Shown piece after piece: positions 11,174 to 23,563 of a stretch of 64,000 nt of DNA (position 1 is the stretch's first letter; each line of letters starts with the position of its first letter). A program made the translations under genes and the position numbers. The stretch spans positions 25,435,901 to 25,499,900 of the forward strand of contig CM028326.1 in NCBI GenBank assembly GCA_016647705.1, written 5' to 3'. Below the pieces are notes generated by a model, which was given only the letters and a program-made list of their open reading frames with translations, made no database searches and was not told the DNA's origin. The stretch comes from Eucommia ulmoides. Lineage: Eukaryota > Streptophyta > Magnoliopsida > Garryales > Eucommiaceae.

Positions 11174-14100
11174 TTAAAGCCCCTTCTCAAGCATAGCCCT
11201 AACCCTCATTGGTAGTCCATAGAGCCTAATGAACCCAGCAGCATCAGCCTGATCATAAATATCCCCACTCTCAAAAGAAGATATATCTTGCCTGTACAGA
11301 CTAAACTTACTCTTCCTACCCATCACCGTGACCGAGCCCTTGTACAGCTTCAGCTTCACCGACCCGGTCGTGGTCGCCGTGATCTTCTCCATGAACGCAT
11401 CCATGGACTCCCTGAGCGGATCAAACCACCTTCCTGCATACACTAGCTCAGCGTACTTGAGTGCCAGTGAATCTTTGACCTGTATCATTTCGCGGTCCAG
11501 GGTTAGGGATTCTAGCTCGCGGGCAGCGGTGAAGAGGATGGTCCCGCCAGGAGTCTCGTACACTCCGCGGCTCTTCATCCCAACAAGACGGTTCTCAACC
11601 ATGTCGATGCGTCCAATCCCGTGGAGGCCACCGATCTCATTTAGTGCAGAGAGGAGGGATGCCGGGGAGAGGTCTTTTCCATTGAGCGATACGGGGAGTC
11701 CAGAAACGATCCCGATTTCTATGTATCTGCATTTTGCGTTCTTAGAAAATTCGGAACAGAAATAGAAAAGCCAAATATATATATATATATATATTGTTTT
11801 GTTTCCAAAATTTTATAACAAATTTTAGGGATCAAAATGGAGGGTCTATTAAATCCATCCTTCAACTTAACCGCAAACTGACTGAAATGGGCATAGGTGC
11901 TAGGTTCAAATCATTTGCAACGTTTTCCATCCATTCTAACGAAAAGATAACAGAACTCAAAAAAAGGAACAGACAAACAGAAACAAAAAAAACATATGTT
12001 TCTTGTTTTGTTCCCATATTTTTAGAACAAAGCTGTAAAAGAACTTACTCAGGCTTATCAGGAGCATCTTCAGGGTCAACACTCATCATGTACATATCCT
12101 TACTTGGCTCATTTGCTGGGTCTTCGAGGATGTCCCCCTTCAAACATATACAAGCAAGTTCGAGAGAGAAGTACAGAAGAAAGCAACAATCAGTTCATTT
12201 CCAACAGAAAAGATAAATTCACTGGCAAGATGGAGAGAAAGTGTTATGCAATTTTGGTCTATTTAAGGCACCGATTTAGTGTTCTGTTTCTGTTTTTCTG
12301 TTCTTGCTCCCACAGAACTGTAATAGAAACAAAAATCTAGGAACAAAATAATATTATCTGTTCTGTTCCCAAATTTTTAGAACAAATATCACGGAAAAGA
12401 ACAGAACAGAACAGAAACAGTTTTTTTATTAATACTTTTGGGAACAAAAAAATAAATCTCGGAACAGAAAGAATAAACCAACGCCACCGAAGCTGTAACC
12501 TTGGATCTTGTTTGTTCCCAAAAGAACAAAGATTGAGAAGTCATTTACCTGTAAAAAAAGAAAAAAAGAAAAAAAGAAAAAAAAAACATCCTTCCAGGAA
12601 AGCTATTGTCCTCAAAAGTTGCAGGACGGGTCGTACGGCTTTTTTACCAAAATTACTTCATCATGTTGAATATGAAATTGTGTATATATATATGTGTGAA
12701 AGAATTACCTCATGACTCAGATGCCATAGGTTCCTGTCTCTGCTATAGATGGATTTCTTGGTGACAGGGACAGGCACATTATGTTTCTTAGCATATTCAA
12801 TAGCATCTTCTCTTCCCTTTATATCCCATTCCCTCCATGGAGCCACCACAGCCAGTTCAGGATTCAGAGCAAAGAAAGTGAGCTCAAACCGCACCTATTC
12901 ACATAAAGAAAGTAGCCTCTTCACAAAATAATAAAAAAAAAATAAAGAACAGTATGAGAAAAATAGTATTACAACATACCTGATCATTTCCTTTCCCCGT
13001 GCATCCATGGGAAACAGCATCTGCTCCAACTTCTCTGGCAACATCAACCATGGCCTGTCATTTTCTATCCATATTAGAGACAAACAAACAGGGTACATAA
13101 AGACTCTTCAAGTGTCTGTTTGTTTAGGTGGCGTTTGGTAACCGTTTCTGTTTCCATTCCAGCAGTGGAATGATAATGGGATTCGCGATGGGAATGGAAT
13201 GGGATGGAATGAGAATTTTGTTTCCTTCTTGAGAGTAGAATCGCCTTTGATAACGATAATTTTTTTTTTCTTGTTTTGGGAAGAAAATCACGTTTGGTAA
13301 GGATTTTATCCTAAAACCAATTTTTTTTTTTTTTTTTTTTTTTTTGGCCGGGCGACGGCGACGGCGGACGGCCAGCGGCGTCGGAAGTTGTCAGGTGGCT
13401 GGCGGCGGCGGCGATGCCGGAGGTGACCGGCGACAATCGCCGGAGATGGCCGGGCAGCGATGAACAGTAACTGGAAATGGAATGAGAATTATGAGAAACA
13501 ATTTTTTTTTGTTTCTCATTTCTTAAGAAAAAAATGGGCACAATTCTCAAATGGGAATGAAATGGGAACGAAAACAAAAATTACTAAACGCTATTCCCAA
13601 ACAGAATTCCCAATAATCTAGGAATGGAATGGGAATTTTTGGAATGGAAACAGTTACCAAACGGGGCCTTAGTGTTTCTGTCGACATTTTGTTCCCTAAA
13701 TTTTAGAACAAATTTCTCGGGACAGCACAGACTTGTTCCGAGACATCTGGGAATAGAAACAGAAATCTGGGGACACTAAACAAAAGCCGTGGCTCGCTAT
13801 ATCAAAGGGAAGCCTATTTTACTTCATTAAAAGGACTAATCTGGCCCCATTCCATTATTATTCAATTTTTTTAGACTTGCAATCAACTGATGTTACCAAT
13901 TAGATATATAAAGCCTCCGATATTTAATTAAGATAAAAATAGATATCCATCAAATAAAAACTACACAAGTTTTTAACCCACCAGACAATTCACACAAATT
14001 TCCGTGACTTATGAATAATTATATATAATTCCACCACATGCAGCAAACAAGGCACAAAACCCACAAAAACACGAAATATGTAAGGTTAGATAAGAAATCT

Positions 14101-17100
14101 AAAAAATGAAGCAGGAGATTAAAATCTACCGATAACTCTGTAGTGTTAATTACAGATTTGAAACATTACTTGACATTGATGCAGTAAATAATGAATAGGC
14201 AAGATGCAAATAATTCAAAGATAAGGGAGGGGAAAAGTGCTTACAGTTAACCATTAAAGGCCCGTTTGGTTGTCTACATTACCATATTTCAGGAATTATC
14301 TCATTTGTGATAAATTGAATTGTTCTAGTTTAGTTCAAATGTTTGCTGTTGCTCCAATTAGAACAGAAATAAAAAAAAGCATTAAAAGTAGAACCAAAAC
14401 GATTAGTTAGCTAATTTGATTGTTTTAATTCTTACAACCAAACATCAAAATAGTACAATTCCTAAATGGACTAATTGAAAATAGTAAAATTTGCAAATTG
14501 AAGGGAAACCAAACAGGGCCTAAGTCAAGAAAAAAAGTGGCAAAGCGGATAGATCATAGATACATTATGAGTGAATCTAGTTTGTTGGTTTTCATCAACA
14601 CAATAAGGTTTTTGCACCTCACCTTTGCAATGACAGGGCGAGCCATTGAGGTCCCAAGTAGGTATTTCCTTTCATATATTGCACCAGCTCGCAAGCAAGG
14701 AAATATAAAATCTTTGACAAACTCCTCTTGCAAATCCTTCACCACTAATTGACAAGCCCCACTGGCCTTGGCCTTTTGTTCTAAGCCTTCCAATTCCTTG
14801 ATTCCCTGATGAATTAGGGTTTGGTATGGATACCATGCTTAGAAAAGGCTAGGCTAGACTCACAAAAAATCTTAGTTTTTTCGTTACTTTTAGCACCCAA
14901 AAGAATAAATCTGCCCATAATGAACTCAGAAATGGAAACTTAAGAAATTGAAGAAAGAATTTTTAGCGTACTTGACCCACATCCGCAGTGAAGCAAACAA
15001 CCTCACAACCATAATTCTCCCTGCAGCATGAAATTTTTTTAGGAAGCATGAGAACTGGTTTCTGTATCACTTTTTCGAAAAGGAAACACATGCATATATA
15101 TATCAACAAACGGGATGTCAGGATGAGCAGAATTGTTATTTGAATATTGTGAAGCAGGAGGTATTCCCTCTGATAACAAATGTCGGTGCATAGAATTGAT
15201 GTGACATTTGATCACATTATAAGATTAGTTGCATTATCCATGTTTTCAGGAGCTCACTCCAAAATAAAAATGAAATCTATACAATGTGCGTATTACAATA
15301 CGTATTTTGCACGAAAGAGCATTTCCTTTTTTAAAATTTTATTCAATTTTTTTACTAAAAACTGTTTTTAAAACCACAATTTAATTTTGAAATCTATTCA
15401 TCCTCATCTATTAAATGCAAATGCAACTTTCAAAAAAAAAAAATTGGATAAGTCTTTTCCCAAGGTAAGTCAAAAATCTAGACACTTTTTTTTATCTTAA
15501 AATACGAAAAATGTTCAATTTTTTTTTTTTAAATATCAAAATTGTTCCCATAAAAAAATATATATATGTTTTTATTCAATAGTATGTTAAAAAATTCCAT
15601 TATTTTAAATGGCAAAAAACTTTTTTTAAATCTGTATTTGTTTTTCTTGAAAACCCATCAAAAATTAAAATTTTATTTCAAATTTTAAAAATCTATCTAA
15701 AAAATATTTTTATAATTATCAATTTGCTAATTATCACTTTAATTTAACACAACAACAACAACTAAGCCTTTGTCCCACTTATATAGGGTCGGCTACATGA
15801 ATCCATTTACGCCATAGAGATCGATCAAGGATCATCCCCTCCGTTAGGTTTAATGTCGCCAAATCATTTCTAATAGTCTCCCTCTAGAATTTGATTTAAC
15901 ACGTCTATATTAAATCAAATTCTTTCATTTATCTTTGCTTGCTACTCTCTTTAGTCTTTACTCATTATCACCAAACGATGATGGATTATTTAATAATTAT
16001 GCAAAACAATTATAAGCGATACATTCTATTATTGTTTTTCATTAAATTTTCGCTATGATTAATTGCATTTTATTTATTTATTTATTTTTGTTAGCGAAAA
16101 ATGGTTGAACTAAGTAACTTATCAAATACGTTGACCAACAATAATAGACCTTTGTTTAAATGAAATAAGTCGGTATGTGAACTATGAACCATGTTTCCAT
16201 TGCCACAACTCAGCTAGTTCATATATTTACAGAATACTCGAATTTGTTTAAAGCTTAACGTTTCATTTCTGCTTCATATTCCCATCCAATCAGATAAAGA
16301 GTAAGGATACATAAATATACCAAAGTTAGAAACAAATAACAGTTGAACCATCAAGTAGAACTTACTCTTACACAACTAAGAGTATATGATTGCCGTTACA
16401 AATGTAAAAACAGATTGAAAAAAACACTAGATGTACCTTAACCAAGGTACAATGACTGAGGTATCTAAGCCACCACTGTACGCTAGAACCACTTTATTCA
16501 ATTTTTTCCTTGGACCACTTCCCTTGGCATCACCAGAAGTTTCAGACTCTTTGTCACCGGCAACCACTGCTTGAACAGCTGCATTATTCAAGCAAAATCA
16601 ACAATTAAAGAAAAACAGCAGACAAGCATAAAGAGACCCTCAACCAAGTGAAAAAGACACCTCAAGTAGAATGTGTGATGAAAAGAGGTTTTAGTTAATG
16701 AGTTGGGTTGCTTGAGAGAGGGAGAGGAAGTCTGAAGTGGAAAGGGCAGCAGGGTTGGTGTGGTTTGAGATTTGGAGTGAGAAGGAGAAGGAAAACAAAA
16801 GAAGAAAGGTTGCCATTTCTCAGGCTATGTTGCAAAAGACAACTATAGCTTAGCTTAGGCGACGTGGTCGTGGTAGCCGTTTATGTCCCTTTCAGACATA
16901 ATCTAATATTTAAAAGAATTCACATGTACTGTATTGACTATTGAGATAATGGAGTGCATATCGAACTATGCACATATAAACATATTTCCGAATTCCATAA
17001 CCAACGAACCTCGTCTGGAGGCTAGCCACTTACTCCTTGAGAGGTGCATAATCAGTGGACTAGATTGACTATTTTTGCTATTTTTGCTAAGCAGAGTTAC

Positions 17101-19535
17101 TCTATAATCTATGCTAACTAGATTGACCAACCTAGTGGGGCCAAATTCAAAAGATAATCGCATCCTATAAACATTTAAAAAAAATTACTTCCAATCATTG
17201 GACCTTTTCATCAGTTGAGTTCAATTGAACAGATTTTTCCAACTTGGACAAGATTGAAAAACATGAATCTCATAAGTTAGACCCAATTAGAATGAGAGGG
17301 CTCATATCATACGGGCGTGAATCATTTTCATCAACGAAAGTTGGTTATGATTTGACCAAATCCATGTCAAGAACACACTATGTGGTTTTATCCCATCATG
17401 AGGGTGGGCAATGCTTTGACCTAATAGGCTAATACTATGTCAGTATGGTATGCCGCTCTATCCTCGCTGATTTATTAGCGTGCTCTTAAATGCAAAAACG
17501 TTAATGACCAAGGCTAGCATAGGAATATAAAATTCCACCACATCAAACTGACTGCAAAACAAGAAAAGCATATCAAACAACAGGATCGCGGAACTCTTAT
17601 CTTGGTACCTCGATTGCCTCTGGGCAGAGTAAGATTTCCCCAACAATGAAAAAGTTTGTGCCCACGAAACTCGCTTGCTCTCATCCCTAACTGCCAAAGT
17701 ATAAAGGGAAAAAAAAATACCCATGAATGACATGAACAAGACCTAACCTTTGGCCAAAGAAAACACTAAAATGATTGTAGCTACCTCTTGGAATGAAGCC
17801 ACTTTCTTTGAATAGCACAATTTGTCATTAAGTGGAGAAAAGTCTGAAAATAAAATCAATTTTCAATATTTCAAATAATTCAAGAAAAGAAATTCAATCA
17901 AATTCAAAAATGACATTTGTGAGATGAAATAGGGATGGAGTTTAAGGCTTCTCTCTGTAAACCTCTGTCTCTTTAGATTTTTGAGTAAGTGCTGAATCTC
18001 ATGGAGCCTACAGATGAGGGAAATCTCAGATTGCATTTATAGGATGATTTTTTAGCCAAAACAAAGTGGGAAAAGCTAAGCTGGACACTAGGTAATATTT
18101 TTGTATGAGGAAAAGGCTGGACAAACAGCTGCAAGTGTAGGATATACAGCAAATGTCATATTCCATATCGCTTTTACAAGTCAAACACAAGCACAAAACA
18201 CTGGCAATTCCTAAAATCATTGGATTCAAAATAAGATGAGAGAGCTCTCTCATAACTCAAATGCTATACTTTGTTGGTTAGAAATGGTTCTTCATGTATC
18301 AAAATGTTGAAGCTCACAGATATGTTCTTAAAGGGGGGACTTGGTATATTTCTGGTCACCACTTCTAAAGGAAATGGCAGCCTAGCCTTCACTTAAAGTT
18401 TATATAGAGGAAGTCTCTATGGGATAAGTTTTCAACAATCCTCTAAAATTTTGAGTCATGAAGGGGAACTCCACTCCATTGAGATGTTCTTATTAAATAG
18501 TGTTGTAGCTTGTTTTAGTTCTCTAGTGAATCATTGACAAGAATGGCACATGGCACGATTCCTCAATCTTGTTACAATGAGGAATCAGATAGGGTAAGGA
18601 AGGATTAGTTAGTCAAGAAAATAATATCAAATCAGGACGATCCTAATCCACAAGGAGCGGCAGATCTAAGACATGCCCAAGGGGAACTCAACCCCCCACC
18701 CCACCCCCAACTTTAAAAAATTGCACTTTTACCCCAATATTTTTTAGAAAATTCAATTAAAACCCTTAAAATTTCATATAAACCCCTTATCATTTACATA
18801 AATATCTGGTACACCTCTATTTTTTTTTTTTTTTTTTTGTACAAACCTTGAGGGAGGGAATTTTGAACACTAGATCTCCAACAATGGAAGGCACACTAGA
18901 TAATAGTTAGGCTACAGGCCTTGGGTTAATATCTGGCATACCTCTAATAAATCTTTTTTAGCCCCCTCTATCAAGTTTCAGAATCCGCATCGTCCACAAG
19001 TCCAAATAACAAGCTCAGATTCTAACTCCTCTCACCCTACCTATCGGCTCTTACCTTCTACATAAATGGTGGTTAAGCGACATGATTGTGGTAAGTGTGA
19101 GAGCGTGATTAAGCTGTACTTGTGGATGGAAAGTAGCGATGGTGGCAGCGGTGGTAGTAATGGTGGTGAAAACGTGAGAGTGGCTAAAACATAATTATGC
19201 GAAAGTTTTGCATATTTCTAAGCATAAACCGCACTCTCTCCTAAAAAAAAACTGGAATCAAATGGCATTAATCATCCAGTTGCCAGCCATTCAATCTCTG
19301 GTACAAATTCAGCAAACGAAAAAGGGCAAAATGAAATAGGCGAATTTAGTTCGAAGGGAAAGGAATTTAACAGCACATGAAAGAGAAAAAAAGTGAATTC
19401 ACGCAGTGTGCAGCAAACATTACAATCGAGTGTATATTAGATAGGTAGATATATGAGTGAAGTATAACCTCTTCTGGATCCATGAGGCAGGAGATTGGTG
19501 GATGAAGAAGGGGAAACGGCCGGCAAGGTTGCCAT
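11174..19535 (-). CDS. ASS: Argininosuccinate synthase, chloroplast-type
   Basis: The enzyme joins citrulline and aspartate with ATP to give argininosuccinate, in the plastid. Coding exons on the minus strand: 19535-19469, 17686-17609, 16578-16437, 15020-14972, 14805-14623, 13054-12980, 12894-12709, 12137-12049, 11726-11174. They sum to 1422 nt, in frame, giving 473 aa; plant homologues are near 490. The ATP-binding P-loop SGGLDTS lies at about residues 83-89. Other conserved blocks are [55 protein letters not shown] and [20 protein letters not shown]. The first roughly 70 residues ([20 protein letters not shown] and following) are Ser/Pro-rich and poorly conserved, as in a transit peptide. 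Exon 2 is chosen by phase: only the acceptor after TTAG at 17687 keeps frame into exon 3. No stop or frameshift is seen. Exons 3-9 are very secure; exons 1-2 rest on phase and family resemblance. Confidence 0.93.
12258..12500. mobile_element. MITE-like remnant in synthase intron
   Basis: The stretch is rich in GTTCTGTTTCTG, GTTCCCAAATTTTTAGAACA and their complements, giving imperfect inverted ends. Related words recur at 11950-12040 and 13676-13790, so this is a dispersed family, probably a small TIR element. Ends are not precisely defined. Confidence 0.4.
13119..13789. mobile_element. MITE split by a Tourist-like insertion
   Basis: The left piece TGTTTGTTTAGTGT-like (13119-13126) and right piece (13669-13789) are interrupted exactly by the element at 13127-13668. 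The right end GGGGACACTAAACAAAAGCC is the inverse of the left end GTTTGTTTAGTGTTTC once the inner element and one copy of its target duplication are discounted. It belongs to the same word family as 12258-12500. Confidence 0.5.
13127..13668. mobile_element. Tourist-like MITE, CCG-core family, copy 1
   Basis: TIRs start GGTGGCGTTTGGTAACCGTT and end TTACCAAACGGGGCC. The 3-bp TTA target duplication lies on both sides (13124-13126, 13669-13671). A/T-rich arms flank a short CCG/CGG-rich core near 13347-13460 next to a poly-T run. It lies in the intron between synthase exons 5 and 6. TWA duplications and the TIR are typical of PIF/Harbinger-derived MITEs. Confidence 0.8.
14259..14520. mobile_element. 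Tourist-like MITE in synthase intron
   Basis: Ends are GGCCCGTTTGGTTG and CAAACAGGGCC, with TAA at the right flank (14521-14523) and TAAA at the left. Its right arm, reverse-complemented, matches the left arm of the element at 50597 (TTCAATTTGCAAATT and following), so both belong to one family. It lies between synthase exons 5 and 6. Confidence 0.65.
15748..15900 (-). mobile_element. 3' end of an RTE-type LINE
   Basis: Read on the minus strand it runs GATTCATGTAGCCGACCC, then GTGGGACAAAGGCTTAG, then a (TTG)n tail (15749-15763 as CAACAACAACAACA on plus). This ending is very common in plant RTE-clade LINEs. It is a 5'-truncated remnant within the intron between synthase exons 3 and 4. Confidence 0.6.
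18819..18927 (-). mobile_element. SINE, antisense, in synthase intron 1
   Basis: A T-run (18819-18837, the element's A-tail) is followed by sequence that on the minus strand carries CTAGTGTTCAAAATTCCC (B-box-like). A near-identical duplication, AATATCTGGTACACCTCT (18801-18818) and AATATCTGGCATACCTCT (18928-18945), brackets it. Tail, promoter box and long target duplication together indicate a tRNA-derived SINE of about 110 bp. Confidence 0.65.
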
Positions 19536-19555
19536 TCCGGCGGCGCTGAGTGTGT

Positions 19556-19557
<2 letters not shown>

Positions 19558-19591
<34 letters not shown>
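19558..19591. repeat. (GA)n/(CT)n microsatellite in the synthase 5' leader
   Basis: About 17 GA units (CT on the coding strand) end 23 bases upstream of the chosen start codon at 19535. CT-rich leaders are common in plant genes and can form promoter or leader elements. Confidence 0.8.
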
Positions 19592-19597
<6 letters not shown>

Positions 19598-19599
19598 CG

Positions 19600-20054
19600 C
19601 CAAATCGGGAAGCAGGGTTTTAGAGACGATGAAGCCGAAGGTTGGTCACCAGCCACCAGGGGGGCCGGGGTTCTTTTTGGTAAATAATTAATTAATTTGA
19701 TTTACGATTTAGGATATTCATGATTCTTTAAAATGGGTGATTGGAAAATAATAATTCACTCTTAAAATTTTACCCTTTTCAACACTATTCAAATTTGGTT
19801 AATGGACATTATTAGGGTAATATTATATGTACATTTTTTTATTAAATATATACATTTAATAAATATAAATTATTTGGGGAAAAAATAATTAAAACAACTT
19901 GTTAAATATACGCACCTATATTTTTTTAACTATCCTTAAGAAATCAATACATTGAATATAAAAAACGAAATCTCACAAACAAACTTAGAGAAACTTGGCC
20001 GAAAATAGCAAGGATGCAATTATGTCTAACGTGGGTGCTTCTTCCACCTTATAT
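19600..20054. promoter_or_regulatory. Upstream region of argininosuccinate synthase
   Basis: The 5' leader and probable promoter lie between the start codon and the LTR element that begins at 20060. I see no secure TATA box on the minus strand here. The strip is short because the LTR element sits about 525 bases from the start codon. Confidence 0.4.
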
Positions 20055-20059
20055 GATTT

Positions 20060-20858
20060 TGTTGGTGCATAAAAGTGGTACACATCTCGAGTATGGTTCA
20101 GTCGGATGACAAGTGGGTCCTCCTGCTGAGGTGGAGTCGTTGGTTGAAAATTCTTCGAGTGAGATGTGTTGGGTCCTGGGGGGACTGACCTGCTATGTCC
20201 AGAGTCCTGCTCCTTAGGGAGTGTACCTGCAGAAGACTCAGACCGGGGTTTATCCCGGTAAAGCTCTTCCGGCGTGATAATCAGTACTCAGAGAGAAAAT
20301 GTACAGAATATAGCAAGTAAATAAATGAACTCGCGCGAAATATAAGTGTATTTCAGCGTACCTCGGGCTTACATAACCCTTGATATATATAAGCGTTGAA
20401 GATGATTAGTCGAGTCTAAACACGGTTAATTAGTTGAAACCCTGTGTTTAGTTGATAATCCGGGGCATTTAGAAGATAATCGTTGGGCTTGGGATTTTGA
20501 GCCCATTTGGCGAAACCCGCGGACCTTTGTTAGACCTGCGGTGGTGAGCTGGTGGAGGAGAATGGAGATCTGTGGAATTCTAGAGAAGAAACAAAGTGAA
20601 AATGAAAGTCGGTCGAGGTGAATGGTTAAGTCCTTGAAACTAATCGCCCAAGGCACAACGCAGAACTCAGAGCAACATGTCCCTGTGGGGCTCCTCGTTC
20701 TTCCCTGGGTACAAATAGGATTCCAAGGCAGAGTCGTAGTCAACGTATGCTCCAACGTGGCGTTGTGGATTCCGAAATGCGTCCCTATCAGCGTCGAGGG
20801 TTGACACGTGACTGAGTCCCAAGTGCTGACTCAGAGGTGCCCAAAAATACCCTCTTCA
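20060..20858 (-). repeat. 3' LTR, facing the synthase promoter
   Basis: It pairs with 24220-25018 at equal length. On the minus strand it contains a TATATATA box near 20382-20390 downstream of its start. Since it points toward the synthase start codon 525 bases away, readout transcription from this LTR is possible but unproven. Confidence 0.85.
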
Positions 20859-21380
20859 GTTGCCCCCTAGCCTTGTGCGACGAGAAAAGCAAGACGGTCA
20901 AGGATATTAATTTATGGCTGAAACGGGTGTCCTAGAGACTCCGAAATACTCGAAACATTCATATATGCCAAATTTTAAGAGTACAAAATGTCAAAATCCA
21001 TTAAAGTTAAGTGGAACTTTGAAAGGCCTTACATGGCTTATTTTGCCATAGATCATGAACCCAAAGAAAAATATGTTATCTTGATCCTTTTTTATTGTGG
21101 GGTCCAACTAAGCACTACCCTTGTCAATTTCAAAATTAAAGGTTAACAAAAAGTAGTATCTTTATATATATATTTTAAGTGTGCAGCAAGGAGCAAGGAC
21201 GAGAAGTAAGGAGCAGGGAGACCAGCACATTTCAAACAAATTAAAGTTGCCCCCCTAAATGAAAGTAAACAAAAAGAGGGGGAAGGGGGGCAGCCCTCCT
21301 CCCCCCTCACGCTGGCCTTGCGGCCAGCTCTACTGCTGGCCCCCTTGGCCAGCTATCTCCCCCCCCCCCCCCCCCTTATA

Positions 21381-21411
<31 letters not shown>

Positions 21412-22489
21412 TTGTTATTTTTTTTTTTCCACACTTATGGATTTTTTTTAGGGGAGAATTTGCGATAGACCCTCATCTGAGCCCAACCGACCTGAGGCAG
21501 CACGGCAAAACGAGGGAGCAGGATAAGACGACGTCGACCCGAGGAGATGTGGTGAAATTTATGGACGACGTTCTTGGAGAAGGTTGTTATTAGATCCTAC
21601 CGGTTAGGAGTAGTACGGCAGGGCGGTGACCGTCACTACCCAGACCCTGTCGGCTAGCAGTAGCGCGACAGGGTGGTGCCCGTTAAAATTGATAGTTCCT
21701 GTTACGGGGCACTGAGGTTAAACCCCTAGACAGTACCACGCACAAGGGCGCCGAGCAAAGGGATGTCGAAGAGGACAGTGCTGACGATTGGGCCCCTGAA
21801 GAGGGCGAGATTGATGTCACTTCTCCTCTCACGGACGCCCCTTACAACAAAGCAAGAGAGGACTGAGCTCGGCTCATCGCTTTTTCTGGACTTAGGATTT
21901 TGTAGACTCTTTTTCGCTTATTCCTATTTTTTGCACGCGAGCGTGTAAGCTTTTGAGCGGCATAGTCAAGGTACTTTAGAGTTTATTATTTCTCTCTCAA
22001 CGTTTTTGCCAAGTTACTTTCTATTGGGTCCTGTGTTTCAAAGTTGTAAAATTTTGAAAAAATTGTTGAAAAAACTTCTCGTCTCTACCTAGGGCCATAG
22101 ACCATTTGCCCCCAGTCTGGGTCACGAGTTGATTGTAAGGAAATCGTGTCGTAGACTTAGAAGGAGGGTTTCCCAGGGTGCCTGGTCCTCTCAGTCTGCA
22201 GGGGCACAATACGGTGGCTGGACCTCCGTGGCCGGTCATCGGGGAGTTCACCATAGTCAAGCTCATTTAAGAACCATTTCAAGTTATCTCCATTTAGTCC
22301 ATGCAGGAGCACCTTCCCTTTTAGAACGTAGGACGTGTGGTCGACTGGTGGGGAGAAGTATTTAACTGCAGGCCATCAGACCCAATCAATGCCCCGCCCT
22401 TGGTGGATGACCTCGGTCTTTCTCCACGTACGGACTATCAATTTTCAGAAAGGGTCTAGTTATCACCCTCGACGTTGAGCACCGGGATG

Positions 22490-22930
22490 AAGCTTATGGA
22501 GAGTTATTTGCGACGCGGAGAGTCAAGATATTGGTTAGAGAATTATCCTCCACTCAGGGGGTCAGAATGCAACTATAGAGAATCACTCGCGATGTCAAGA
22601 GCCGAGATGCGACTCAGGGGGTCGAAATATAACCGTAGAGAATCACTCGCGACGCTGATAGCCGGGGTGCGACTCAAAGGGTCGGAATGCCGCTGAGGAG
22701 AATTATCTACGATGACGAAAGTCGGGATACGAATTTGGAGAATCATCCACGACTCAGGGGGCCGGAATGCCGTTGAGGAGACAAGCGGGAGGGCGCTCGT
22801 CTCTGTCTCCGGTGGGATGGAGGGTTGCTCATCTCTGCCTTTGAGCCTCGCTCGAAGATAGGCTGTAGGGTAATTGTCTCCGTCTCTGGTGAGACGAAAG
22901 GCTGCTCGTCTCCGCCTTTGAGTTAAATGC
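22490..22930. repeat. Two tandem-repeat blocks inside the second LTR element
   Basis: Block one (about 22495-22780) has four to five units of about 59 bp with GAGAATCACTCGCGA and ACTCAGGGGGTCGGAATG-like motifs. Block two (about 22790-22925) has two units of about 65-70 bp with CTCGTCTC and TCTGCCTTTGAG motifs. Neither encodes a recognisable protein. Confidence 0.7.
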
Positions 22931-22979
22931 GCACTGTTTGCCACTATTAGGACGCCGCGGTGGAGCGAGGGCGCAACGT

Positions 22980-23563
22980 TAGGGTCAGTCATAGGCCGGG
23001 CTCTAGGTAGGGTATTACAAAAATATACCAGGCCCTAAGATCAGGCCTTATTTTCATTCTCAAGCCCGGCCCTATCAAAATAATTAGGGCCAAGCCTAGC
23101 CCTCGGGTTGGCCCGACCCTATAATTTTTTTTATTTTATTTTTAAATTTAAAAATTAAACATAAACAAAAACACCAGGCCATTCATTTCTATAAAAAAAA
23201 TGATTTCCTATCGCCGAACAAGTGTAGGTATCAGTGGAAGAGATTTAAATTACAAATGAGGACCTAAATGGAGATGTGGTTAAATGACGCATGAGGACAC
23301 ATGTTAGGAAAAACTATGAAATTGCCATCAAACTTATCTTTTATAATCTCAAGATAAGATATATATATATATAATAATACTCGGGTCGGGCTCGGGCCGA
23401 CCCTATAAATTTTGGCCTAGTTTAAGCCCAGCCCTAGATTTAGTTGGGCCTCAAAACTTTAGCCCAAGCCTTGTCTATGGGCTCAAAGCTCGAGCCCAAG
23501 CCCTAAAAATATAGGGTCGGGCTGGGCGGGCTTAGCGGGCCACCAAGCCCATGATCATCCCTA
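22980..23563. mobile_element. hAT-like non-autonomous element nested in the LTR element
   Basis: Ends TAGGGTCAGTCATAGGC and (reverse complement) TAGGGATGATCATGGGC form TIRs. The flanking 8-mers CGCAACGT (22972-22979) and CATAATGT (23564-23571) agree at five sites and differ only by transitions. Both ends are filled with GGGCC/GGGCTCGGGCC-type words. 8-bp duplications and TAGGG ends fit hAT MITEs. Confidence 0.6.

Noticed and set aside
11328-11765. 145-codon plus-strand ORF
   Set aside because: Shadow of the last synthase exon on the other strand.
13311-13577. ORFs over CCG-rich stretches (also 34915-35418, 37186-37642, 38100-38656)
   Set aside because: All lie within the Tourist-like MITE family; GC-rich cores lack stops by composition and encode no conserved protein.
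19367-19603. ORF beginning with a run of Ser-Leu repeats on the minus strand at the synthase 5' end
   Set aside because: It is made by the (CT)n microsatellite and intron 1 sequence; the real start codon is in another frame at 19535.
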